Positions 33,364 to 44,409 of a stretch of DNA of 64,000 bases are shown piece by piece (the stretch's first letter is position 1; each line of letters starts with the position of its first letter). The position numbers and the translations under genes were made by a program. Under the pieces are notes generated by a model. That model did no database searches. It was not told the origin of the DNA and saw nothing but the letters and a program-made list of their open reading frames with translations. Source of the DNA: Karstenula rhodostoma CBS 690.94 (Eukaryota > Ascomycota > Dothideomycetes > Pleosporales > Didymosphaeriaceae); the NCBI GenBank assembly GCA_010093485.1, contig MU001495.1:124001-188000 (forward strand), read 5' to 3'.

Positions 33364-35122
33364 TTACAAGCCGATGCCACGCATGCGCTGGGCCTTTGAA
33401 ATTGGGGGGACCCACGCAAAGACAATGTTCAGAGCAATGATGATGCACCCCATGATCCAGAACACACGCGCATAGTGCGTACCGTTGTAGCGGAAGATGA
33501 TGGCGAAGATGATACCACCCAGGTTTCCGCTTGCGCCGACAAGACCAGAGACAATGCCCTACAATTCAGTCAGTCAAATGTTGAAAAGTCTGGGATGTTG
33601 GGATACTACGTACGTTGGCATGAGGATGCACGTGCGGGACAAGAGCGAAATTAGCACCATTGCCCGCCTCCAGGAAAATAGCCATCAGCGCGATGAGACC
33701 GATCATGGTGTCGAGGTCCTTGGGGTCGAGCTTTCCGATGACGATCAAGAAAATCCCCGACATGACGCCCACGAAATGGATCCAGAATTTCTTAGCCCAC
33801 AGGTTGTGGCCGGACCACTTGAATATCAAGTCGCCGAAGAAACCGCCAGCGGGTCGGGTGATGATGTTGAGCAGGCCGAACATGGCGGCCCAGCGGCCTG
33901 AAGTCGTTTGTCCGAGGTATGCGAAGTTCTTGAGATAGTAGGAGCCGAGGATGGAGTTTATGGCGAGCTCTCCGCCAAAGGAGCAGACGTATGAGGCGCA
34001 TAGCGTGACGGTCTGGAGGGAGCAGAGGACCTTCAGGGCCTCTTTTCCTGATGGCTTCACAACGATTTCGGCGTGGGCTGCATCGATGGCATCTACGCTT
34101 TGTCCGACGCCAGTGTTCGCTTCCACGTCAGCGCCGGCTGTAGTCTTTTTCTCCTTGTCGTCACCAGATGAGATGGAGCCCGCGGTGGCCTTGTCGGTGA
34201 GATTGCCTGTCGTGGCAACGATGGCAGTGTGGTGCTGCTCGGCAGGAATGGCTTTATCTCTGTCAGACCACTTCCCCGTGGGTGTGTCCTCGCATAGCAG
34301 AAGCATCGCAATAGCAACGGTAGTGATGAGGATGAAAGGCACGATGAAGGACACGCGCCAGGCAACATGCGGAGTCAGACCGCGCCTGTGTACTCTGTAC
34401 GAACAGCGTTAGTATACCCTTGAGCCACTACATCTTATGACTTACAATGAGTCGTAGATGGCGGGCATCACAAAATATGTGATACCACCGCCGGAGTTAC
34501 CCCAACCGCCGACCAATGCATTCGCCGTACCGACAACGTTGCGATCGAAGAAGCCAGTAGTCCATACTTGGCAGGGCACAAATGTACTACCGAGGATGCC
34601 CACAAAGAAGCGAATGGCGTACAAACCAGCGGCGTTATGTGCTGTACCAGCCAGAGCCGATGGAATGGCACCGAGTAGCAAGCAGCCGACGAAAGTATAG
34701 CGCGGCCCGAATCGGTCACACAGAGGGCCCGCGACCGCACGCATCACAAGCGTAGCCGCCAGCGAGATGATGTTGGAGTTTGCTACTTCATTTTGCGATA
34801 GATGCATATCTTTCTTGATTGTGACGGAGAGCTATTGCAGGATTAGCTCAGATCTGATCCACTGCAGTAGCGCGAGTGTGGGGAAGGCCATACCAGTGGA
34901 GGAAAGGCGTACCTTCAACGTATCAGTGTTAGCAAAGAGGGAAATACAGATAAGCGAGAAGTAGACCTACCAGGACCAGAACGCTATGAAGAAACCAAGG
35001 TACGAGAAGAAAAACACTCTCCCATATTTGTCGACGGGGTTGAAGACAGGAATGGACTTCGCCTTCTTGTTGATAGGGTTGATCTCTGGCGCGCTCCAGA
35101 GCTGTCTCAGTTCGAACCCCAT
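33364..35122 (-). CDS. crnA: High-affinity nitrate/nitrite transporter, NNP family (five exons, 510 aa)
   Basis: Proton-coupled nitrate uptake carrier (NRT2/CrnA/NrtA) of the plasma membrane. Exons: 35122-34971, 34912-34894 (19 nt), 34831-34446, 34394-33614 and 33558-33364. Introns: 34913-34970, 34832-34893, 34395-34445 and 33559-33613. Joined exons give exactly 511 codons. The N-terminus reads [14 protein letters not shown] and [18 protein letters not shown], as in fungal homologues. The 19-nt microexon encodes WYAFPPL. NNP signatures include [32 protein letters not shown] and, in the last exon, [16 protein letters not shown]. The hydrophilic loop between TM6 and TM7 is long, as in other fungal members. 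Nitrate and nitrite reductase genes often lie next to it in other fungi; none is present here. A NirA-type site and GATA sites lie upstream. Confidence 0.95.
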
Positions 35123-35245
35123 ATTGCTGATTTGGGGAACTGCGGATAACTTGTGTGGAGCAAATTGGTGGTGGAGAAACCGGGGTCGCGGCCCAGGGTT
35201 AACACGGGAGGTGGAGAGCTCGTACTGTGCTGGCTGCAGAGGAGC

Positions 35246-35252
35246 AGATAAG
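35246..35252 (+). promoter_or_regulatory. GATA site (AGATAAG) upstream of the nitrate transporter
   Basis: AGATAAG matches the HGATAR site of AreA/NIT2 nitrogen regulators. It lies about 125 bp upstream of the start codon. A second match (CTTATCT, 35431-35437) lies further upstream. Single GATA sites are common by chance; the NirA-type site nearby raises the likelihood. Confidence 0.5.
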
Positions 35253-35298
35253 GGCAGAGGGTTTATACAATTGATCCTTCAGTTGCTGCAACAGGTAC

Positions 35299-35306
35299 CT
35301 CCGCGG
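35299..35306 (-). promoter_or_regulatory. NirA-type nitrate-response site
   Basis: CTCCGCGG fits the CTCCGHGG consensus of the nitrate-specific activator NirA/NIT4, about 177 bp upstream of the transporter ATG. With GATA sites close by, it suggests induction by nitrate under nitrogen limitation, as for crnA in Aspergillus. This is inferred from sequence only. Confidence 0.6.
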
Positions 35307-37174
35307 TGATCATCACTGACGCAAAACCAAGCACTGTCAAGACTCGTAGTACCAGTCAACAGAAGCGGGAGCTTGGGCTACGCCTCTGCTCCAGGGTAAG
35401 TGTGTCCAGATAGCAAGAGATCTCCCATTCCTTATCTCTGGTGCTGCTTATATAACCGCGTGGGATGAACGGCGCAGGGTGCGCAACACAGGAGCCAGTC
35501 TAATCAGCCTCGTGGCGTTCATGCCATGACAGAATAGTAATCCGATACCACAAAGAATGAAATCGTGTTGTGAGACGGCGCTGGTGTCATCATTTCTTCG
35601 GACGCTTGAGATTGGTTGAGCAGCGTTTCGAGGTGGGAGCGGGAGGATTGTCCTGGCGGGAACGGCGTTCTTATCTCTTGGCAAATATCCGACGCTAGTC
35701 GCCGCCCCAGACTGCAACTCTTATCTACACTTAAAAGTATAATATGCATGCGACATCTCCGCGGTTGGAGTTGCACGAATATGATGTTGCACTACCAGAG
35801 CCGTTCGCTTGAATTTCTCCGATCGAAGGACTTGGATCGATGGATCGAATATGTAGGTAACCTGCGCAAGACCCAAAGCCGCAATTCGACGAGCGACCAT
35901 TCTCGTATTTCGAACCGTTCCCGTAGGTATTTTGTTTTTCGCCGGAGATGATCACATCCGATCGTGCTTGGGGGCCTTCGGGCGCCTATACGCACAGTGC
36001 CAGAGCAAAAAGTCCTGGAAGGCGGCAGTGCGACATGCGAGACCCCTTGTGTTCCCATTCCAGACATGTTGTCGACGAAAACGTGCGCACGAAACAAAGA
36101 GCGCTTTTGCAGCACCAATCGGATCGTCGAGGCAGTCTTATCTCTGCGACACACTCAGCGCCCTCGCATGTGCTTAGAGGCTTGGAACAGGAATACTAAG
36201 TTGGTATATCTTTCCAAGCTGGAGTCGAAAATCGTCCGCGGGTTTGCCTATCTCCGCGATTCTCAAATCATTGTGTATGTATGTATGTCCTAAAGGCTTG
36301 GAAATAGGAAACTAAGCTGCACTGCATCCCTCTTCGATCGTGAGCTGCCGTGGATGCGAAATCTCCTCGGAAACGTCGACCGCAATGATAGGAGACTGGC
36401 TATCTTGAACGGGGAAGAGGTTGAAAACCGCCCGCCTTGCAAACTTCTCCTTCGTGGCTGCACACCCATCCAGCTCTTGAAGCCCAACGACCTGTTGTTC
36501 TCAGCATATGTTAGTAGTGGGTAGGTAGCTTGGTTCATGCACACCCATCTCTCCGCCCAGACAGCCAGCGCGAAACCGCAGCTGTTTTGCCGCGGAGAAG
36601 TAGAAGAGTCCTCGAGATGCGCAGGGCTTGGGTGTGGAAAAACTGCTATGTGCCAGTAGCCCACTCTACTTGCGTACGCGGTGTCCATACATCACCCCAT
36701 CCCATCCCATCCTCTCTCTGCACTCATTCATCTCTTTGCGAGGCCGGCCACCTGCCTGTGGTAGCATCGCCACACACACTGCCCGCGGAAAAGGACAGAA
36801 GAGTCGTGCAGCTGAGAAAAGCTTTCGAGCCTGGATGTATCAACAGTGCAACCACTTACATGCGGGTAGTCCCAGCCCGTCCTGGTGGAGTCGTGTCGTC
36901 TCGTTCGAAGTCGTGATGTTGGCCCAAACGCGTCTCTTCCTCGGGGCGGAGATGCACAACGCGTCTTGGCTTTCGCCCACGCAGAGCCGCGTGTTCGCTT
37001 CTTTCGCGCGTGGGACAACGGAGCGCGAGGCGTGGTGAGTAGAAACAGAAAGAATGGGGATGGCATGTGCAGTATGGATGGAGTGGAAACGGAAACGCAG
37101 GGAAGCATGGATGGGGGTATATCATAGTTCGCCAGAATACTATAGCAGAATGCGTGGGTGGTTGGTGGCGGTGC

Positions 37175-38149
37175 TCAGCGTCCGTGTCGGCTGTCCACGC
37201 TCCTTGATCTTCGAGTGTGGTCTTGACTTTGGCTCCTGCTTCCACTGTCCGCGTCTCTGCGTGGACTCCGACTCCGAGATCGAGATCGCGTATAGCTCCG
37301 CTCTCTGCTCCTGCTTCTACTTCTGCTGCTTCTATCCCTACTCCAACTGCTCCCGCGACTCCTGCTCCTGCTCCTGCTCCTACTTGATCCTCCACTCCCC
37401 CGACTTCTCGCGTCCTCCTCATCCAAATCCATATCCTCGACCTCATCCGCCAACGGACTCTCCCTCGGATCCAGCAAATCCAAGTCCTCCAGCACGCTCC
37501 TTGGCGGCAGCGCAGGCAAACTCGTACCGCACAGCCTTGGCTGGGTAAGCAGGTTGTCCACAAACTCGTCCAGGTAGGTAAGCGTGAAGCCGGCTTGTTT
37601 GCGGTACTTTAGTTTCCGGCGGTCGAGCAGGAGGGGCTCGAGGGTTTTGTAGACCTGCACGGGCTCCATGGTGAGGCGGACGTAGAAGGCGGCGAGCGCG
37701 CGGAGGTACTTGAAGCTGCCTTTCTTTCCGGCTTTTTCTTTCGAGGCGCGGTCGTCCGTCTCCCCGTTTTGTTCTTCTTTTTCTGTTTCTGCTTCCTTCG
37801 AATCTGCGCTTTCCGGCTCTTCCCCTTCCTCCTCTTCCTCCTCATAGTTCAACATCTCAAGGATGATTTCTTCCGACGGAACGAGACTGAGGAGCTTCAG
37901 GAGAATGCATATGAAGGGTGTAGGTCGGTTGTTCACGCTGCCGCCGACGTGGGTGAGGGTGACGGCGCGGTCGCAGATCATGGCTTCGTTGACGGCGAAG
38001 AGCTGTTCTTTCCAGTACATGGACTCGATTATGCGCTCGCGCATGGCTTTCTCGATGAGCGTGACGGGATTGACGCCGCCGCGGACAGTCGGGCCTGAGT
38101 ATCCCCGGTCGTCGAAGACATTGCCGGAGTCTGCCTTGATTGTCGCCAT
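37175..38149 (-). CDS. prp38: Pre-mRNA-splicing factor Prp38 (324 aa)
   Basis: Single-exon gene for the PRP38 family, a component of the U4/U6.U5 tri-snRNP needed for spliceosome activation in the nucleus. The PRP38 domain covers about residues 15-220: NPVTLIEKAMRERIIESMYWKEQLFAVNE, GGSVNNRPTPFICILLKLLSL (partial), then KYLRALAAFYVRLT and LDEFVDNLLT. A long acidic insert (EEEEEEGEEPES..., about 103-140) splits the domain. The C-terminus is a strong RS domain of alternating Arg-Ser, absent from budding yeast Prp38 but common in filamentous fungi and animals. The start fits the family N-terminus. It is transcribed divergently from the GT8-like gene at 38650. Confidence 0.95.
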   Translation of the reverse strand: MATIKADSGNVFDDRGYSGPTVRGGVNPVTLIEKAMRERIIESMYWKEQLFAVNEAMICDRAVTLTHVGGSVNNRPTPFICILLKLLSLVPSEEIILEMLNYEEEEEEGEEPESADSKEAETEKEEQNGETDDRASKEKAGKKGSFKYLRALAAFYVRLTMEPVQVYKTLEPLLLDRRKLKYRKQAGFTLTYLDEFVDNLLTQPRLCGTSLPALPPRSVLEDLDLLDPRESPLADEVEDMDLDEEDARSRGSGGSSRSRSRSRSRGSSWSRDRSSRSRSRSRERSYTRSRSRSRSPRRDADSGSRSQSQDHTRRSRSVDSRHGR

Positions 38150-38649
38150 GGTGTTGGTTGCGCGCAGGTTGTGGGTGTCGAAATCGGGCTATCGCATAAC
38201 TAGGTGGATGTACGAGTCGCGAAGGTAGTCGACGTACGTGTGCGCGAAGCTTCGGGGCGGCGAGTGAGATATTCGTGCTCGAAAGCGTGCTTTGGGACCG
38301 CGCACAGAAGGGTTGCGCAATACGTGGACAAGAGGCGAGCTAGCGGCCGAATGCGACGAGCGTTCTAGAATTTGCGCGCGGCAGATGGACGACTTCAATG
38401 ACACTATGCTTGCATGAATGAAGCTGGCAAGCTGCGATGGCGGGCGAAATTGTCGCATGGATGCTTATCGATAGCGTTGCTCCCCCAACCCGGCCGTAAA
38501 TAGACCATGGCAGCGGGCCATGCGTATGTACAACGTCACACTGTCCACAACCACCTGCATACATTTGCACCAGCACACCAGCATTCTTCATGTCCTGATC
38601 TAGCGTTCTGATACCCCCTTGCATATTCTATCTGGCCATCTACCTGGAA
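38150..38649. promoter_or_regulatory. Divergent promoter region
   Basis: About 500 bp separate the start of prp38 (minus) from that of the GT8-like gene (plus). Both promoters must lie here. No specific sites were identified with confidence. Confidence 0.5.
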
Positions 38650-39924
38650 ATGGGCAAGCTACTGCTTTCGCAGGGCCAAGTCTCCATCTTATGTTCTGCC
38701 GTGATAGGTGAGTGCATGAGCTGAAAGGATGGATATGTGTGACAGTGCTAACAGTTGTGCAGTATTTCTTTTCACGCTCGCTTTATTTCTGAGTGGATAT
38801 GTTCTGCAGCAACGTTATGTGCACTCGCTGCAATTAGCCATTAAGCCACGCCTTCCAAAACCGCTACCCGCACAAGCACCTTTACAACCACCGACATTAG
38901 ACGTGAAATGGGCGAGGGGAATGGGAGAGCGGCTGGAGGTGGAAGAGTCGATGCAGCAGATGATTGACGCGCCGTCGATCGATTGGAATAGACTGGGTTA
39001 TGTGCAGGTTGTGAAGGACCACAGCGAGCTGTGCAGCTCGATAATGTTGCTGGCTGACTTGCAAGAGAAAAGAAGTCCCGCGAAGCGTATCTTGATGTTT
39101 CCAAAGGCGTGGCTGGAGGAGACGAGCGAGGAGGAGTGGGACCCGCAGATGACGACAACGAAGCGGCTGCTGAGGACAGCTGCGAGACGCCATGGCGCGA
39201 GACTGGTACCGATAGAGCCGACAGAGGCTGGTGCAGATGGTGAGAATGACGATGGTCGCAAATCGGCAGCAGCTAACTTATCGCAGCGTCTCTTGCCTCA
39301 TCCTACTCACTCGCGTCCATGTATTCTCTGACCACATACGAGAGACTTCTTTACCTGCATGCGCCTGGCGTGGTGCTCGATGCTTCAGCGCTGGACTCGC
39401 TGCTTGCTTTTTCCAAGTCCAAGCCAATGAATGCGTTCCCGGCGACACCCGAAAGGAAGGAGCTGTCAACGTCGCTGCTTCTCATCAGCCCATCGCATGA
39501 GACATATGGGCAGTTGAAAGAGACTCGTGTGTCACAGCCCTCGACCGATCTCGAGCTCCTCCGCCACACGTTCGACACACCGGAGTCGCTGATCGCAGCG
39601 TCGACACTGGCGATGGGCAACGTGGTGTACGAATCGCACAGCCTGCGCGACGCCAGTGACGACTTCAACGTTACGTCGTTCAACGAGATGACGACGTTTG
39701 TGCGGCTACGAGAGCCCGACATGCCTGGCCCAGAGTACGATGTACCGTACGCAGAGCGGGCAAGACTGCGGCCGCAGAATGCGCAGGCGCGGGAGGCATG
39801 GGAGAATGTGTACGAGATGTTTCGGCAGCGGCGCATGGAGGTGTGCGGCTTGGATCTGGAGTACTGGGTGCCGCCGCCGGCCGAGCAGGCACGTCCTCTG
39901 ACGGCGGCGCCGGCGGAATTGTAA
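38650..39924 (+). CDS. GT8-like membrane glycosyltransferase (three exons, 390 aa)
   Basis: Exons are 38650-38707, 38763-39239 and 39287-39924. Introns are 38708-38762 (55 nt, GTGAGT, GCTAAC, GCAG) and 39240-39286 (47 nt, GTGAGA, GCTAAC, GCAG), both phase 1. The splice at the first intron completes a membrane anchor (VIVFLFTLALFLSGYVL), so the true start is the ATG at 38650. The body resembles fungal glycosyltransferases related to Gnt1/GT8: SIDWNRLGYVQVV, then KRILMFPKAWL, then TTYERLLYLHAPGVVLDASALDSLLAF and NAFPATPERKELSTSLLLISPS (each partial). Where a classical GT8 has a DxD, this one reads HAPG, so a metal-independent or altered mechanism is possible. It is likely a type II Golgi protein; donor and acceptor are unknown. 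Confidence 0.78.
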
Positions 39925-40783
39925 TTTGCAGGTATTATACCCTTTTGTTGTGCCCGAGGCGGCGCGGAGACGAACGTTCATGCGGATGTGGCTGTGCTAG
40001 GGTAGGGTGGGTTCTCGGGATCATACGGGCTAGAATCTAGACGGCGCAGTGGAGCAGCATGGATAGCACTGTGTACATGATGGGCGCGCGCAAGGCCGGC
40101 GTCTCGATGCGCTGTACCGCTCGTTGGGATCATCGCTGGCGGCCCGGGCATGGGCATGGGCATGGGCATGGGCATAGGCATGGGCATGAGGCAACGGCAA
40201 CGGCACCGGCAATGGCACCGGGCATTGTGCGAGGTGCGAGGAGCAGAGGCGCTGGGCGTTGTGCGGGCGCTGCCAGTGCAAACGGACAACGACAACGATT
40301 GCTGGGTGCAGCGCAATCGCAGCGCAGGCGGCGGGCGGGCGGGGATGATGCCAGATGCAAGGCGGCAGGCAGCGCTTTGTAGGCGGGTGCCGGGAGCGTT
40401 GTCCAGACGAGGCTGGCCGTGCAGGCTGGCCGATCGATGGCAATTCATTCCCTGGTCGCTTGTTGTCTTCGCCTGTCGCCTGTCGCCTGTCGCCTGCGCC
40501 GCGCCTGGTTCGCTGCTTCCCCGCGAGCGCGAGCCTCAAGTCCGAACCCAGCCTCCCGACGCTGCAACTCCTTCACGTCCACCCAGCCCGCCCTCCTACG
40601 CCTCCGCCTTCGCATATGCCCCCCGTGCTCCCCCTCGACGGCCCTCCAGCACCCGCACTCGCCCTCGTCGCCGTCGCGCGCCCGTAGCCGCCCCCGCCCG
40701 CAGCAGCGACCCCGCCGACAGCAGCTGTTGCCAGCCAGGCCAAGGCGCGGCCTCCGCAGCCAGCCATCTCGTCGACCGCTCCC
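39925..40783. other. Upstream region of the PKA gene
   Basis: About 860 bp, holding the leader and promoter of the PKA catalytic subunit gene. It contains a GGGCAT microsatellite (40146-40188) followed by a looser GGCAAC/GGCACC tract, and CT-rich DNA just before the start, as is usual for strong fungal promoters. Confidence 0.6.
40146..40188. repeat. Hexanucleotide microsatellite (GGGCAT)n
   Basis: About seven copies of GGGCAT with one interruption (GGCATA), in the upstream region of the PKA gene, about 600 bp before the ATG. It could vary in length between strains. Confidence 0.9.
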
Positions 40784-42330
40784 ATGCCTTCTTTGGGGTT
40801 CCTGAAGAAGAAGAAGACGCGGGACTCGACCGACTCGCCCACCTCGCCCATCAAAGACACCACCCCCTCGCCCATCTTCCCAACCTCGTCCAAGACACAT
40901 CGCGCCTCGGTCGTTAGCAAGACCTCCACCAAGACCAACCCGGACCCCCAGCAGCCCGCCCAAGGCTCCCAAGGGTCTGCTGGCGCCTCTCACAAGCAGG
41001 TCGACTCGATGAACTCCCACCCCCAGCAGGCGTATGCGACCCCGCAAGCCTCACCTGAGCCCTACCAGTCCGCCTCCCACAACGTGCCCTCGATCCAGAA
41101 CCTAATACACCCCACCAACGCCAATGCCTCGCCCGCCAACTACCACCAGCCCCAGCTCCCCACGAAGCCCGCTAATGGCGGCGTGCAGATCGCGCAGCCG
41201 CCAGCCCAGCCGCGCGTAACAAAGGGCAAGTACACGCTGCAGGATTTTGCCATCCAGCGCACCCTCGGCACCGGCAGTTTTGGCCGCGTGCACCTGGTGC
41301 AGTCCAAGCACAACCAGCGCTACTATGCCGTCAAGGTGCTGAAGAAAGCCCAGGTGGTCAAGATGAAGCAGGTCGAGCACACAAACGACGAGCGCCGCAT
41401 GCTGCAGCAGGTCAAGCATCCATTTCTAATCACCCTGTGGGGCACCTTCCAGGACTCAAAGAACTTGTACATGGTCATGGACTTCGTCGAGGGCGGTGAG
41501 CTCTTCAGCTTGCTGCGCAAGTCACAAGTAAGCGCGGCCCGATCCCCTCCAAGCTTGTGCTGATCCTCGTTGTAGCGTTTCCCCAACCCGGTCGCAAAGT
41601 TCTACGCAGCCGAAGTAACCCTTGCCCTCGACTACCTGCACGCGCAGAACATCATCTACCGCGACCTCAAGCCCGAGAACCTGCTGCTCGACCGACACGG
41701 CCACCTGAAGATCACCGATTTCGGATTCGCCAAAGAGGTGCCAGACATCACCTGGACGCTTTGTGGTACCCCCGACTATCTCGCGCCTGAGGTAGTCGCA
41801 TCAAAGGGATACAACAAGTCGGTAGATTGGTACGTTCTTTGTCTGCTGATCTTCGACACGTGACTAACAACCGCAAGGTGGTCTCTTGGCATCCTCATCT
41901 TCGAGATGCTCTGCGGTTTTACGCCCTTCTGGGACGGTGGCTCGCCCATGAAGATCTACGAAAACATTCTCAAAGGTCGCGTAAAGTACCCGCCATACAT
42001 CCACCCCGATGCGCAGGATCTGCTTCAGAAACTCATCACACCCGACCTCACAAAGCGCCTTGGTAATCTCCACGGAGGCAGCAAGGATGTTATGAACCAT
42101 CCCTGGTTCGCCGAGGTCACATGGGAAAGACTGCAGAAGAAAGACATTGATGCGCCGTACGTGCCGCCGGTTCGTGCCGGCGTCGGCGATGCCAGCCAGT
42201 TCGACAAGTACCCTGAAGAAACCGAAGCGTACGGACAGACTGGAGAAGACCCGTACGTTTCTTCCTTCGCTGCACGAGAATGCGCGCTAATGACATTCAC
42301 AGACACGGTCCCTTGTTCCCGGACTTTTAA
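40784..42330 (+). CDS. pkaC1: cAMP-dependent protein kinase catalytic subunit (four exons, 466 aa)
   Basis: Exons are 40784-41527, 41576-41829, 41878-42252 and 42303-42330. Introns are 41528-41575, 41830-41877 and 42253-42302, all GT-AG. The N-terminal ~145 residues are Ser/Pro/Gln-rich and disordered, as in fungal PKA-C. The kinase core has the glycine loop GTGSFGRV (162-169), the lysine in YAVKVLKK (184), [16 protein letters not shown], and the activation loop [12 protein letters not shown] with the expected phospho-Thr. The AGC C-tail ends [10 protein letters not shown], supplied by the 28-nt last exon, giving the FxxF hydrophobic motif. It phosphorylates Ser/Thr targets in cAMP signalling for growth, development and nutrient sensing, held inactive by a regulatory subunit not in this window. 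The reading is intact. Confidence 0.97.
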
Positions 42331-44409
42331 CGTCCCGGCTTTGGCCGCTTCTTTACCTAGCCAACCCCGCGCGGAACCCGCCCGCTTCCCGTCCCCGGAC
42401 CGTCCCTCGAATTCGACTGCGAAGCACAGCTGACACGGCCACGAGCTCACGGATCTGCTGACGCGAGATACAATTCGAACGAAAACACCGACGTCCATGG
42501 CCGGACCCAATGTATTCTTTCCCTATCCATCTACCTGTGGTGCTCGTTTTCTTTTTGCTAGTTCTGTCCTACCATGGCGAGGCTTTCGGCCCGCTTCTAT
42601 TGCTTCTGCGCCGTGACGGGGGATCCGGCGGCGCTTACTTACTTACTTCGGTCACGTTTGCTTACGTTTGTCTGCCTGTCTGTCTGTCCATCTGATCTGT
42701 CTGGGCTTGGCTCGTCTGAGAAGTTGCGTGCGTGCGTGTGTTTAGTGCGTTCTGTGTATGCGATGGGCACGCGATGTTTGAAGTGCAGGACACACGTGTG
42801 GTGGGTGATGGCTGGGCGGGCGGGCAGGCGTGCTGGGTTGTTTGCGCCGGCTCGGCCTGGCCTGGTCTCGTTTGGTTTGGTTTGGTTCCGGTGTTATTCA
42901 AAAGTAACAATTGTGCGGTGGCTGGATTGGGTTGGAACGGATTGGATTGGATTGAGCTGAGCTGAGCTGGGCCCCCCTTGTTGGTTGGCTTGGTGGTGGT
43001 GGTGGTGTGTGCGAGGTGGATTTAGCCTAGGATCATCCATTGATAATCGAAGGCCTTTGTCTGTGAGGTGTGTTTGTGATGGGTGTGTATGGGTGATGGG
43101 TGATGGATGCCGTGCGTTGCCTGGGCGGGGAGGCTGGTTGGGGATGGAGGATGGAGGGAGGGAAAGGGTTTACGAGGTGGAGGTGGAGGTGCAGTGTGAT
43201 CGCACGCGGGGCGGGGATGGGGATGAGAACCAAGGGCAGTCTGTGGGGGCATTGCTAGATGCCCTGTTTTTCGGATGGGTCGGGGGCAGAAGTGAGGTTT
43301 CAGGAGCCCGGGTTTTGGGCAGCAGCAGCAGCAGCAGCAGCGGGGGTTAGCGTTTCTTCGCACGCGGTTTAGTCTGGAAGGATGCAAGCAGGGTGAGCGT
43401 GGGGTTTGTTGTTGCGTCGCCGTGCGTGATGGGTGCGTTGTTTGCGCTTCGAGGGGAAAGCTGCAAGATTTGGGATGGGAGTTGTGCATTGTGGCGGCTG
43501 TTTTTTCGCCATGGGTGGGTCGGCTGGAGGTTGGTGTTGGGTGGGGTTGGGCGATTCGTTTGGCGTGCGTTTGGGGTTTGGGCTGGGCATGTAGAGACTG
43601 CGGAGTAGCTGCAGGTAAGGGGGTCGGTTGTGAGTTGTGAGATGTTGGAGTTTTGCCGTTGGTCGTGAAGAATAGGGCTGCAGAGGGAAAGGATGCGAGA
43701 TGGGGCGGAGAGATGGTTCTTGGGTTTGGTTTCACGGGGAGAAGTTAGGAGGATGGGGTTAAGTGTGGTAGGGTGGTTTTTGGTTTTCAGTGTGGTCGTG
43801 CTGTGCATTTGTAAGAATGCCTAATGTAGGAACTTGTATAGAATAAAGAATTGTGTAGCTAATTACATTAGTTTTTTGGTGGAGATTAAGAGAAGCATGT
43901 TAGAGGTAAGTCGTAGATAACGTGACTTTTCGGCTACCTGAGAGTATGAGTAAGCTGGGGTGGTTGGCGGGGACCGGGTGCAATGCTGGCTTCCGTGCCG
44001 TCTGACCTCCTTCCGCTTAGACACACTGCGGAGTCTGCGTACGGCTACAGAGACTTCGATTGACGACTGTCAAGTCACAAATGACTGGGTTCTGATTGGG
44101 AAGATTGTTTCGAATTACAAAGAAAGTTAAGTAAACATGCTCACGCTTCCTGGAGATTGAACGCAAGGCAGCACCGAGGACGTGATTTGTGAGATTCCGT
44201 CCGCGGATGAGCTAGTTACGATGCAACGAGTGGACCATCTTCTATAGAGACGGGAAGTGATTAAAAATGTAAACTTCGGGCAGAGGTGAGGCAGGCAGCA
44301 CCACCAGATGGAATTTTCTATAAGTATCTAAGCTGCTATGAGAGATGTAGAACACAGCGCCTGATCTCTCTACCATTCCGCTTAGTCTCATTCACTCAAA
44401 ACATTCAAG
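42331..44409. other. Two-kb gene-free tract with strong G/T skew
   Basis: After the PKA stop the plus strand is strikingly rich in G and T until about 43.85 kb, then balanced again. Long frames on either strand here are low-complexity (Pro/Thr/His on the minus strand) and not credible as proteins. It includes GGT and GCA microsatellites. It could contain the PKA 3' UTR or a non-coding transcript. Confidence 0.55.
43319..43340. repeat. GCA trinucleotide repeat
   Basis: Seven uninterrupted GCA units in the gene-free tract downstream of the PKA gene. A short GGT run lies at about 42991-43006. Confidence 0.9.

Larger units (their letters stand above)
35123..37174. other. Two-kb region without a recognised gene
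   Basis: It begins with the nitrate transporter promoter (sites listed separately). Beyond about 35.5 kb I see only short frames. An imperfect 20-odd-bp direct repeat (GGCTTGGAA..AGGAA..CTAAG) occurs near 36179 and again near 36296. Overlapping frames at 36.9-37.5 kb are shadows of the prp38 RS tail. Confidence 0.5.

Noticed and set aside
36856..37563. 235-codon minus-strand frame
   Set aside because: It overlaps the 3' end of prp38 in another frame and is an artefact of the Arg-Ser repeat codons.
43022..43735. 237-codon Pro/Thr-rich frame on the minus strand
   Set aside because: Low-complexity translation of a G/T-skewed tract, with no splice signals or domain.
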